From contig JAHRFV010000048.1 of assembly GCA_019084435.1 (NCBI GenBank), forward strand, positions 1 through 15,476: a stretch of DNA of 15,476 nucleotides. Reading direction: 5' to 3'. The stretch is from Dethiosulfatibacter sp. Lineage in GTDB: Bacteria > Bacillota_A > Clostridia > Tissierellales > Dethiosulfatibacteraceae. Shown in pieces: positions 6,979 to 13,986 of the stretch. The notes below the pieces were generated by a model, which was not told where the DNA came from, ran no database searches, and saw only the letters and a list, made by a program, of their open reading frames with translations. Each line of letters begins with the position of its first letter. Positions within the stretch are counted from its first letter, which is position 1. The position numbers were made by a program, and so were the translations under genes.

Positions 6979-6999
6979 GGGTACGAGTTTCTCGTACCC
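6979..6999 (+). promoter_or_regulatory. Intercistronic hairpin between tctC and tctB
   Basis: GGGTACGAG (6979-6987) pairs perfectly with CTCGTACCC (6991-6999) around a TTT loop. Only three T follow the C run, then the tctB ribosome binding site, so full termination is unlikely. Hairpins in this place usually protect the upstream message and let the binding protein be made in excess over the membrane parts. Confidence 0.7.
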
Positions 7000-7018
7000 C
7001 TTTAGGAGGTTTTGTTTA

Positions 7019-7462
7019 ATGGCTGAAAAAATTGCTACGGGGATATTCTTTATAATCGGGGTAATATGGCTGATAATGTCCTTTTCACTTGCATCGAATA
7101 ATTTTGGGGGTGGAATGGGTCTAGGACCTGATTTTTTCCCAAGGATGTTATCTCTTATGATGATTGTATTTAGTACAGTGCATTTTTTTAAATTGATGAA
7201 AAGTGGAAAAGAAGAAGAAATTAAGATTAAAATATATAGACTGTCCGCATATATATTTGTTGCCTGTGTAGCTTATCTGGCACTTGTCAGTTTATTGGGA
7301 TATATTATTACTACATTCTTGTATATTAGTCTTACAGTTTATCTGATTAGCCAAAAAAAATCACTGTTGGACCTGGTAGCTGCTCTTGTTGTAACGCTGT
7401 GCTTATATGGCGTGTTCCACTTACTTTTACACGTGCCTTTACCAGAAGGATTTTTCATATAA
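7019..7462 (+). CDS. tctB: Tripartite tricarboxylate transporter small membrane subunit TctB
   Basis: A 147-residue membrane protein with four predicted transmembrane segments (about 5-26, 40-60, 75-97 and 99-142, the last region holding two closely spaced helices), matching the small four-helix subunit of TTT transporters. The GGMGLGPDFFPRMLSLMMIVFS motif after the first helix is characteristic of TctB. The start has AGGAGG at 7004-7009. It sits between tctC and tctA, with 16 bases to tctA. Confidence 0.9.
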   Translation: MAEKIATGIFFIIGVIWLIMSFSLASNNFGGGMGLGPDFFPRMLSLMMIVFSTVHFFKLMKSGKEEEIKIKIYRLSAYIFVACVAYLALVSLLGYIITTFLYISLTVYLISQKKSLLDLVAALVVTLCLYGVFHLLLHVPLPEGFFI

Positions 7463-7478
7463 AAACAGGAGGTGAAAT

Positions 7479-8972
7479 ATGGATTTAGGATTATTACTAG
7501 ATGGTTTCGTAGAAATATTAGTACCTTATAATATAATGATTACGTTCTTTGGTGTACTAATGGGAATGCTTTTTGGAGCATTGCCAGGCATTAATGCGTC
7601 AATGGGTGTGGCGCTTTTATTGCCATTGACCTATGGTATGACTCCCATCGCAGGATTAACCATGCTTTTGGGAATTTATTGCGGCGCTATTTACGGTGGA
7701 TCTATTACTGCTATACTTATCAATACACCGGGAACCACAGCTGCAGCTTGTACGACTTTTGACGGTCATAAACTAGCACAACAGGGTAAAGCTGGAAAGG
7801 CCCTTGGAATGGCGACCATATCCTCATATATTGGTGGAACATTCAGTGTAATAGTGTTGATTGTTCTGGCACCTGTTCTTGCTAAAGTAGCGTTGAAATT
7901 TGGGCCTCCTGAGTATTTTGCTCTGGCTGTCTTTGGACTAAGCATCATCACCAGTTTGGCAGGAGACAGTTTTATCAAGGCAATCATGTCCGGTGTATTT
8001 GGATTAATGATCGCAACTGTCGGAATGGACATGATGAATGGTACACCGAGATATACTTTCAACCAGGTAGCCTTGTTGGATGGCTTTTCATTTATACCGG
8101 TTCTGATAGGATTATTCGCAGTATCACAGGTGTTGATTAATGTTGAGACATCAAGAAACTTATCGATGAAGGATACTAAAATATTAGGATTGCTGCCTTC
8201 ATTTAAGGAACTGAAATCGGTTGGTCCGACTATTGCGAGATCATCGATAATTGGAACATTTGTTGGTATCCTACCAGGCGCAGGGGCAACAATATCATCA
8301 TTTATTTGCTACAACGAAGCAAAAAGATGGTCCAAGCATCCTGAAGAATTCGGGAACGGCTCTCTTGAGGGAGTAGCAGCACCTGAAGCTGGCAATAATG
8401 CAGCTACCGGTGGCGCTATGGTTCCCTTGTTATCACTAGGTATACCGGGATCTGAGACTACTGCTATTTTGCTTGGAGCTTTTATGATTCAAGGCATATC
8501 GCCTGGACCACTTCTCTTTAGAGACAATATCCACGTTGCGTATGGTATATTTGCTGGCTTGTTGTTGGCGAATCTAGCTTTCTTGATTATTGGATTGTTT
8601 GGGGTCAAATTGATTGTAAAAATACTACAGATACCTGAGAGAATATTAATGCCTCTCATCATTTCCATGGCATTTGTTGGTTCTTTTGCGGTTAAGAACA
8701 GTTTGTTTAACGTGGGCATCATGTTGGCATTTGGACTTATTGGTTATTTTATGAGGAAATTAAAGTTTCCGATAACACCAGTTGTGTTGGCTTTAGTCCT
8801 CGGACCAATGGCAGAGGCTTCTTTACGTAGAGCCTTGATTCTATCAGGTGGTAGCTGGATGATTTTTGTTCAGAGACCTATCACATTTGTTTTGCTGATC
8901 ATAACAGTTATTTCAGTGATGTTTCCTATTATCAGAGAAAAAATGACTGGTAAAAAGGCTAACAGTATTTAA
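7479..8972 (+). CDS. tctA: Tripartite tricarboxylate transporter large membrane subunit TctA
   Basis: A 497-residue, roughly 11-12 helix membrane permease that carries the substrate across the membrane by ion-driven secondary transport. Family signatures are clear: GMLFGALPGINASMGVALLLPLTYGM near 27-52, IYGGSITAILINTPGTTAAACTTFDGHKLAQQGKAGKALGMA near 69-110, GILPGAGATISSFICYNEAKRWSK near 263-286, and the glycine-rich PEAGNNAATGGAMVPLLSLGIPGSETTAILLGAFMIQGISPGP near 304-346. The length is normal for the family. AGGAGGTG at 7467-7474 precedes the ATG. No terminator is seen after it; the next gene follows 109 bases later behind another operator copy. Confidence 0.95.
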   Translation: MDLGLLLDGFVEILVPYNIMITFFGVLMGMLFGALPGINASMGVALLLPLTYGMTPIAGLTMLLGIYCGAIYGGSITAILINTPGTTAAACTTFDGHKLAQQGKAGKALGMATISSYIGGTFSVIVLIVLAPVLAKVALKFGPPEYFALAVFGLSIITSLAGDSFIKAIMSGVFGLMIATVGMDMMNGTPRYTFNQVALLDGFSFIPVLIGLFAVSQVLINVETSRNLSMKDTKILGLLPSFKELKSVGPTIARSSIIGTFVGILPGAGATISSFICYNEAKRWSKHPEEFGNGSLEGVAAPEAGNNAATGGAMVPLLSLGIPGSETTAILLGAFMIQGISPGPLLFRDNIHVAYGIFAGLLLANLAFLIIGLFGVKLIVKILQIPERILMPLIISMAFVGSFAVKNSLFNVGIMLAFGLIGYFMRKLKFPITPVVLALVLGPMAEASLRRALILSGGSWMIFVQRPITFVLLIITVISVMFPIIREKMTGKKANSI

Positions 8973-9026
8973 AACAATGATTGTAAATTAATAGAAAATA
9001 GAAAAAGAAAAAATTTTAAAGATTAC

Positions 9027-9041
9027 GGGATACAATATCCT
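9027..9041 (+). promoter_or_regulatory. Operator palindrome 3, ahead of the ferredoxin gene
   Basis: GGGATACAATATCCT, identical to palindrome 2 except for the last base, 40 bases before the ferredoxin start. Its presence ties the two downstream genes to the same control as the transporter and suggests a second regulated transcription start inside the cluster. Confidence 0.7.
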
Positions 9042-9081
9042 AAAAGAAAACAAAATTGACATCACCGAAAGGAGAATTATA

Positions 9082-9816
9082 ATGACGGTTATCAATAAAG
9101 ACCTTTGTATAGGTTGTAAAATTTGCCAAAAATATTGCACTGTCGATGCGATACACTATGTTAAGGAAGAAAAGAAGTGTTACATAGACCAGGATGAATG
9201 TACTGAATGCTACGTATGTTTGAGACAGAAGGTTTGCCCTAGAGATGCTATTAAGCCGGTAGAACTGGATAATTTTTATAAGCAGTTCCAGCATGTCTTG
9301 AGCGATCCTGTTGAAAATCATGGTGTAACAGGCGTAACAGGTAGGGGAACAGAAGAAGTAAAAACAAATGATGTGACTGGTAGGGTTAAAAAGGGACAAG
9401 TCGGTATATGTATAGATATGGGAAGACCTGGAATGGGAGTTTATCTGAGAGATGCTGAAAAGGTTGCGATGGCTTGTGCTGAAGCAGGTGTCAAGCTGGC
9501 ATCTCAGGCACATACTCCATTGGCGGCATTAATGCCTGACTTGACCACTGGGAAGTTGGTTGATGAATGTTTGGGTTATCATCTGCTTTCAGTAATAGTT
9601 GAAGGCAATTGCGAGCAAGAGGAGTTAAAACAGGTGCTTCTGGCTTTAAAAAAGGTTGCTAAGGAGATCGACACTGTGTTTTCGCTTGGACTGATTGTTA
9701 GAACAGATGAAAATGGTGAAACTGATGCTCTGAGTTGTTTAGATGAACTGGATATTCCACAGCCACATCGTGGGAAAGTCAATGTTGGTCTGGGAAAACC
9801 GCTAACATTAGCATAA
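9082..9816 (+). CDS. 2[4Fe-4S] ferredoxin fused to an unrecognised domain
   Basis: A 244-residue cytoplasmic protein. Residues 1-60 form a two-cluster ferredoxin: C9, C12, C15, C19 and C40, C43, C46, C52-Pro, with a five-residue gap before the last cysteine rather than the usual three. The rest (about 80-244) contains RGTEEVKTNDVTGRVKKG, VGICIDMGRPGMGVYLRDAEKV and many residues suggesting an alpha/beta fold; I do not recognise the domain with confidence. The wording around RGTEEVKTNDVTGR recalls proteins annotated as 6-hydroxynicotinate reductase (memory only, untested). It starts after AGGAG and is followed after 19 bases by a Cys/His-rich protein. An electron-transfer role in reductive breakdown of the transported compound is an inference. 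Confidence 0.75.
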   Translation: MTVINKDLCIGCKICQKYCTVDAIHYVKEEKKCYIDQDECTECYVCLRQKVCPRDAIKPVELDNFYKQFQHVLSDPVENHGVTGVTGRGTEEVKTNDVTGRVKKGQVGICIDMGRPGMGVYLRDAEKVAMACAEAGVKLASQAHTPLAALMPDLTTGKLVDECLGYHLLSVIVEGNCEQEELKQVLLALKKVAKEIDTVFSLGLIVRTDENGETDALSCLDELDIPQPHRGKVNVGLGKPLTLA

Positions 9817-9835
9817 TATAAAAGGAGGTAAAGAG

Positions 9836-10465
9836 ATGACACATTCATTGCATCGTTCCGGACCGATAGAATCACAGAAAAAAGATTTCAATTGGTTCAT
9901 GTATCAGACAAAAGGGGTTAATGATGTTAATATAAAACCTAAAGCATTGGAGTTTATAGCAGTAGCTGAGGCTGCAGGATCTGAAAACTGGGGAGATGTT
10001 AAGTCAGGACCTAAAACCCAATATCCGGTGGAATACATCAAGGACAACATTACAGATAAATCAAGATTAAGAGGTGTTTTTACCAAAAGAGATCAGGTTG
10101 TTGATTTTCTGGAACAAATAAAAGCGAAAGATTTGGGGTTGTCTGTTGTAATTACAGGCGTACTTGAAGAAGTACTACCGGCATGTAAAGAGGCAGAAGT
10201 GACTCCTCACTCCATAAATTATTCACTGGGTGTGTGGGGAAAAACAGAAAACTTGCCTGATGAAACAACTTTATCAATAACAACTATGTGTGGACACCAT
10301 ATGATACCACCCAAATTTGTTGAACACATGATAGACCAGGTAAAAAAAGGAAAGTTGACTGAAGATCAGGCCGCAATTAAACTATGCAACTTCTGCTATT
10401 GTGGTATATTCAACCAAATCAGATGTGCTGAAATCATAACGGATGTTGTTCATAAGGACAAATAA
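9836..10465 (+). CDS. Conserved-looking Cys/His-rich protein of unknown function
   Basis: A 209-residue soluble protein with no signal peptide or membrane segment; I do not recognise the family. Notable are TMCGHHMIPP (Cys152, His154, His155) and a C-terminal CNFCYCGIFNQIRC cluster (Cys184, 187, 189, 197), which together look like a metal or Fe-S cluster site. SVVITGVLEEV near 103-113 and HSINYSLGVWGKTENLP near 125-141 read like conserved core segments. It starts after AGGAGG at 9823-9828 and shares an operon with the ferredoxin fusion. The two proteins together (453 residues) could form a two-part enzyme, or correspond to halves of a longer protein in other species (inference). A terminator follows. 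Confidence 0.7.
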   Translation: MTHSLHRSGPIESQKKDFNWFMYQTKGVNDVNIKPKALEFIAVAEAAGSENWGDVKSGPKTQYPVEYIKDNITDKSRLRGVFTKRDQVVDFLEQIKAKDLGLSVVITGVLEEVLPACKEAEVTPHSINYSLGVWGKTENLPDETTLSITTMCGHHMIPPKFVEHMIDQVKKGKLTEDQAAIKLCNFCYCGIFNQIRCAEIITDVVHKDK

Positions 10466-10502
10466 GTAACGCCCTCTATTCATTTAAAATATAACTCTAA
10501 AG

Positions 10503-10549
10503 TTCCCTTTTCAAATATCGTTGATAATTTGGAGAGGGAGTTTTATTTT
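10503..10549 (+). terminator. Intrinsic terminator closing the transporter/ferredoxin cluster
   Basis: A 14-base stem, TTCCCTTTTCAAAT (10503-10516) with ATTTGGAGAGGGAG (10527-10540), including G-T pairs, with a 10-base loop, followed by TTTTATTTT. Confidence 0.75.
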
Positions 10550-10552
10550 CAA

Positions 10553-10581
10553 TTGAAATTTCAAGGTTACTTTGATATAAT
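10553..10581 (+). promoter_or_regulatory. Promoter of leuS
   Basis: TTGAAA at 10553-10558, a 17-base spacer, and TATAAT at 10576-10581 with an extended TG at 10573-10574. The predicted leader of about 86 bases shows no T-box antiterminator sequence (GGGTGG-NACC-GCG type) or specifier stem. Confidence 0.8.
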
Positions 10582-10673
10582 ACAATCTATAATTCAATAG
10601 AACAGACAGTTTTTTGCCTCATTTAGGTGAAAGACTTTTATTTGTTGGTGGATAAATTAGGAGGTAGTTTTCA

Positions 10674-13085
10674 ATGGTTTCATATAATCCGGCAGTTATA
10701 GAATTAAAGTGGCAAAAGAAGTGGGAAGATAATCAAACCTTTAAGGCGGAAGATTTTTCAGATAAACCAAAGTATTACAATCTGGTGGAGTTTCCTTACC
10801 CATCAGGAGCTGGGCTGCATGTTGGGCACGTAAGAGCCTACACATCACTCGAAGTCTTATCTAGGAAAAGAAGACTCCAGGGCTATAATGTCCTGTTTCC
10901 CATTGGATTTGATGCCTTTGGACTTCCTACAGAGAATTATGCGATACAGACCGGTGAGCATCCTCGTGTTGTAACGGATCGGAATATCGAGGTTTTCTCT
11001 TCTCAATTGAAGAAAATTGGATACTCTTTTGATTGGGATAGAGTTATTGATACAACAGATCCAGAGTATTACAAATGGACCCAATGGATTTTTTTGAAGC
11101 TATTTGAGAACGGACTGGCTTTCAGGGATAAAACATATGTCAATTTTTGCAGCGGTTGTAGGGTTGTATTGGCTAACGAGGATTTCAGGGAAGGCAAGTG
11201 TGATCGTTGTGGCAGTGAAGTGGTTCAGATGCAAAAGGATGTCTGGTTTTTACGAATCAGAGAATACGCTGAGAAACTGTTGGATGGTTTGAATGAGGTT
11301 GAATATCTTCCGAGAATAAGACTAGAGCAAGAAAATTGGATAGGAAAATCAATAGGTGCTGAAGTCGATTTTAAAATTAAAGATACTGAAGATGTACTGA
11401 GAGTATTTACCACAAGACCGGACACGCTATATGGAGCAACCTTTATGGTTATGTCTCCAGAGCATCCTTATTTACAGAAATATCACGATCAGATAGAGAA
11501 CATACATGAGATACATCATTATCAGATTGAATCACAGAAAAAAACAGAGTTTGAGAGGGTTCAACTTGCCAAAGAGAAAACAGGTGTTGAATTAAAAGGG
11601 TTAAAAGCAATAAATCCTGTCAATGACCAGGAGATATCTATCTGGGTTGCAGACTATGTCATGATGGGATATGGAACTGGAGCCATAATGGCTGTGCCTG
11701 GACATGACACAAGGGATTGGGAGTTTGCTACAAAATTCAACATTCCAATAGTGGAGGTTATTAAAGGTGGAGACATCACTAAAGAAGCCTACACGGATAC
11801 CAATGACGGTATATTAGTGAACTCAGAACTAATCGACGGACTGAGAGTCAAAGAAGCAATAGAAAAGATAACCGATATGCTGGAAGAAAAAGGACTCGGC
11901 AAGCGAACAGTCAACTATAAGATGAAGGATTGGGCTTTCAACAGACAGAGATATTGGGGAGAACCATTCCCAGTCGTGCACTGTCCTGATTGCGGTATAG
12001 TTGCCGTCCCTGAAAAGGATCTGCCGGTCACCTTACCGGTCGTTGAGAGGTACGAACCGACAGACACCGGAGAATCACCGTTGGCAACTATAGAAGAATG
12101 GGTTAATACAACCTGTCCTAAATGCGGAGGCAATGCCAAAAGAGAAACAGACACCATGCCGCAGTGGGCTGGCTCAAGCTGGTATTTTTTAAGATACATA
12201 GACAATAAGAACCATGAAGCATTTGCGAGCAAGGAAAAATTGAACTATTGGGGTCAGGTCGATTGGTATAATGGTGGAATGGAACACGTCACAAGACATC
12301 TGCTTTATTCAAGATTCTGGCATAGATTTCTATATGATATCGGAGAAGTCCCTACAAAAGAACCCTATGCCAAAAGAACCGCACAAGGTTTAATTCTCGG
12401 AGGCGACGGAGATAAAATGTCTAAATCCAAAGGCAATGTCGTTAACCCAAATGACATCATTGAAGAGTATGGTGCTGACACTTTGAGAACCTATGTTATG
12501 TTTATCGGAGATTATGAAAAGCCTGTTCCATGGAATGACAACTCTGTCAAAGGCTCCAAAAGATTCCTGGACAGAGTGTGGAAGCTTCAGGAAATGATAA
12601 CAAACCAGGATGGTTTCTCAAAAAAACTGGAAACCTCTATGCACAGGACCATTAAAAAGGTTTCGCAGGATTTGGAGGAAATGAAGTATAACACAGCTGT
12701 TGCAGCGCTTATGACATTGATAAATGAGTTTTACGACAATGGCAGCGTGACAAGAGATGAACTCAAGACATTTATTGTTTTGTTGAATCCAATAGCACCA
12801 CATATAACAGAGGAGATATGGCATCTACAGGAATTTGAAGGCATGCTCAATCAGACCCAATGGCCTGAATGGGATGAGGACAAGACAGTTGAGGACATCA
12901 TTGAGATTCCCGTTCAAATCAATGGAAAAGTCAGAGCAAAGGTCAACGTTGCTAAAGATGCTGATCAGATATCCGTTAAGAAAACTGTAATGAACGACGA
13001 AAATGTTAAAATGTTTATTGAAGATAAGAAAATAGTCAAAGAAATTTTTGTACCAGGTAAAATATACAATATTGTTGTTAAATAA
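10674..13085 (+). CDS. leuS: Leucine--tRNA ligase
   Basis: An 803-residue class I aminoacyl-tRNA synthetase that charges tRNA-Leu, with normal bacterial length. Visible in order: the N-terminal FPYPSGAGLHVGHVRAY (HIGH signature as HVGH, near 47-50); a zinc knuckle CSGC...CDRC (near 161-183); the CP1 editing domain with TTRPDTLYGATFMVMSPEHPY and MGYGTGAIMAVPGHDTRDWEFA, including the conserved Asp of the editing pocket; a second zinc-like pair CPDC/CPKC; the WYNGGMEHVTRHLLYSRFWHRFLYD leucine region; DKMSKSKGN (KMSKS, near 581-585); and an anticodon-binding and C-terminal domain ending VNGKVRAKV-like INGKVRAKVNV. AGGAGG lies at 10659-10664. It is monocistronic with its own promoter and terminator. 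Confidence 0.98.
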   Translation: MVSYNPAVIELKWQKKWEDNQTFKAEDFSDKPKYYNLVEFPYPSGAGLHVGHVRAYTSLEVLSRKRRLQGYNVLFPIGFDAFGLPTENYAIQTGEHPRVVTDRNIEVFSSQLKKIGYSFDWDRVIDTTDPEYYKWTQWIFLKLFENGLAFRDKTYVNFCSGCRVVLANEDFREGKCDRCGSEVVQMQKDVWFLRIREYAEKLLDGLNEVEYLPRIRLEQENWIGKSIGAEVDFKIKDTEDVLRVFTTRPDTLYGATFMVMSPEHPYLQKYHDQIENIHEIHHYQIESQKKTEFERVQLAKEKTGVELKGLKAINPVNDQEISIWVADYVMMGYGTGAIMAVPGHDTRDWEFATKFNIPIVEVIKGGDITKEAYTDTNDGILVNSELIDGLRVKEAIEKITDMLEEKGLGKRTVNYKMKDWAFNRQRYWGEPFPVVHCPDCGIVAVPEKDLPVTLPVVERYEPTDTGESPLATIEEWVNTTCPKCGGNAKRETDTMPQWAGSSWYFLRYIDNKNHEAFASKEKLNYWGQVDWYNGGMEHVTRHLLYSRFWHRFLYDIGEVPTKEPYAKRTAQGLILGGDGDKMSKSKGNVVNPNDIIEEYGADTLRTYVMFIGDYEKPVPWNDNSVKGSKRFLDRVWKLQEMITNQDGFSKKLETSMHRTIKKVSQDLEEMKYNTAVAALMTLINEFYDNGSVTRDELKTFIVLLNPIAPHITEEIWHLQEFEGMLNQTQWPEWDEDKTVEDIIEIPVQINGKVRAKVNVAKDADQISVKKTVMNDENVKMFIEDKKIVKEIFVPGKIYNIVVK

Positions 13086-13094
13086 TTGATTAGA

Positions 13095-13137
13095 ATCAAA
13101 AACGGGAAATCATATTTCTCGTTTTTTGATGTTTTTT
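13095..13137 (+). terminator. Intrinsic terminator after leuS
   Basis: ATCAAAAACGGGAAAT (13095-13110) pairs with ATTTCTCGTTTTTTGAT (13114-13130) with one G-T pair and one bulge, around a CAT loop; a further GTTTTTT run follows. The A/T runs could make it work on both strands. Confidence 0.75.
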
Positions 13138-13150
13138 AATGATGTAAAAA

Positions 13151-13159
13151 TGATATAAT
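13151..13159 (+). promoter_or_regulatory. Extended -10 promoter of the hydratase/sirtuin/GNAT operon
   Basis: TGATATAAT gives a consensus TATAAT (13154-13159) with the extended TG. No good -35 is present at the right distance (a T run from the terminator lies there), so the element would depend on the extended -10. The predicted leader is about 31 bases. Confidence 0.55.
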
Positions 13160-13196
13160 GATTAATATGGTTAGATCAGATTACTAGGAGGTTTCA

Positions 13197-13973
13197 ATGA
13201 ATTACACAAGTGTTTTAGTTAAGAAAGCTGATAAAATAGGTACTATAACTTTAAACAGACCTGACGATAACAATACTTTCAATATTGAGCTGGCGACGCA
13301 ATTAAACTGTGCCTTAAAGGACATGGAGAGAGATTCCGAAGTTAATGTAGTTATCATCAATGCGAATGGAAAGAATTTTTGCACGGGAATCGACGTGCGA
13401 TATGTGGATGGAAAATCGCATTCTGAGTATCTTGCATGGTCGGAATTGATGGGAAAAATGAACATCACCATGTCCGAAATGGGGAAACCGGTAATCGCAT
13501 CTGTTCATAGCATAGCTGTTGCCAACGGTATTGGTATTGTGGCAGCTAGTGATATTGCAATAGCTTCTAAAAATGCCCGGTTTGGAGCGACCGCTGTCAA
13601 TATTGGTCTTTTCTGTATGGGTCCTGCCGTCCCATTGTTGAAAAATCTCGGAAGAAAAAAGACACTCGAATTAATCATGACAGGTGAATTGATCAGTTCT
13701 GATGAAGCTTTGAGATTAGGGCTAATTAATAAAGTTGTCGATGATGACAAATTGGAAGAGGAGACCTTGATATTTGCTAAAAAGCTGGCAGCCAAAAGTC
13801 CATTAGCACTTCAAACAGGCAAGAAATCATTTTATAAAATGGAAGACTTAAATCTCCGTCAAGCGTTGGATCTAACGGACAATCATTTTGCAACCCTTTG
13901 CACAACAGAAGATGGACAGGAGGGTGTCAAAGCCTTTTTGGGTAAAAGAAAAACAGTGTGGAAGAATAAGTAA
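13197..13973 (+). CDS. Enoyl-CoA hydratase/isomerase family protein without catalytic glutamates
   Basis: A 258-residue crotonase-fold protein. GKNFCTGIDV (58-67) and the Asn-Gly near 110-111 supply the two oxyanion-hole backbone positions that hold an acyl-CoA thioester. By my alignment to rat mitochondrial hydratase, the two catalytic glutamates (Glu144, Glu164) fall on Gly113 and Ala133, so ordinary hydration is unlikely. The VNIGLFCMGPAVPLL stretch and GRKKTLELIMTGE resemble the ECHDC3-like group (from memory), whose reaction is not settled. AGGAGG at 13186-13191 precedes the ATG. The second sirtuin follows after 13 bases in the same operon. A binding, isomerase, thioesterase or decarboxylase role remains possible. 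Confidence 0.85.
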   Translation: MNYTSVLVKKADKIGTITLNRPDDNNTFNIELATQLNCALKDMERDSEVNVVIINANGKNFCTGIDVRYVDGKSHSEYLAWSELMGKMNITMSEMGKPVIASVHSIAVANGIGIVAASDIAIASKNARFGATAVNIGLFCMGPAVPLLKNLGRKKTLELIMTGELISSDEALRLGLINKVVDDDKLEEETLIFAKKLAAKSPLALQTGKKSFYKMEDLNLRQALDLTDNHFATLCTTEDGQEGVKAFLGKRKTVWKNK

Positions 13974-13975
13974 AA

Positions 13976-13980
13976 GGAGG
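13976..13980 (+). promoter_or_regulatory. Ribosome binding site that fixes the second sirtuin start
   Basis: GGAGG, just after the hydratase stop and six bases before the ATG at 13987. It rules out the in-frame ATG at 13888, which lies inside the hydratase gene. Confidence 0.85.
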
Positions 13981-13986
13981 CGAAAT

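Noticed and set aside
9056..9083. TTGACA-16-TATAAT overlapping the ferredoxin start codon
   Set aside because: Transcription would begin inside the coding sequence, after the start codon and ribosome binding site. It is probably a chance match, though it could produce an internal transcript.
9040..9513. 157-codon minus-strand frame opposite the ferredoxin gene
   Set aside because: Its protein is cysteine- and phenylalanine-rich, reflecting the complement of the ferredoxin codons, and no start signals are seen.
11104..11292. Short + strand frame inside leuS
   Set aside because: Shadow frame within an intact synthetase gene, with no ribosome binding site.
13888..13986. Upstream extension of the second sirtuin by 33 residues
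   Set aside because: It overlaps the end of the hydratase gene in another frame; the ATG at 13987 has its own GGAGG and gives the normal sirtuin N-terminus.
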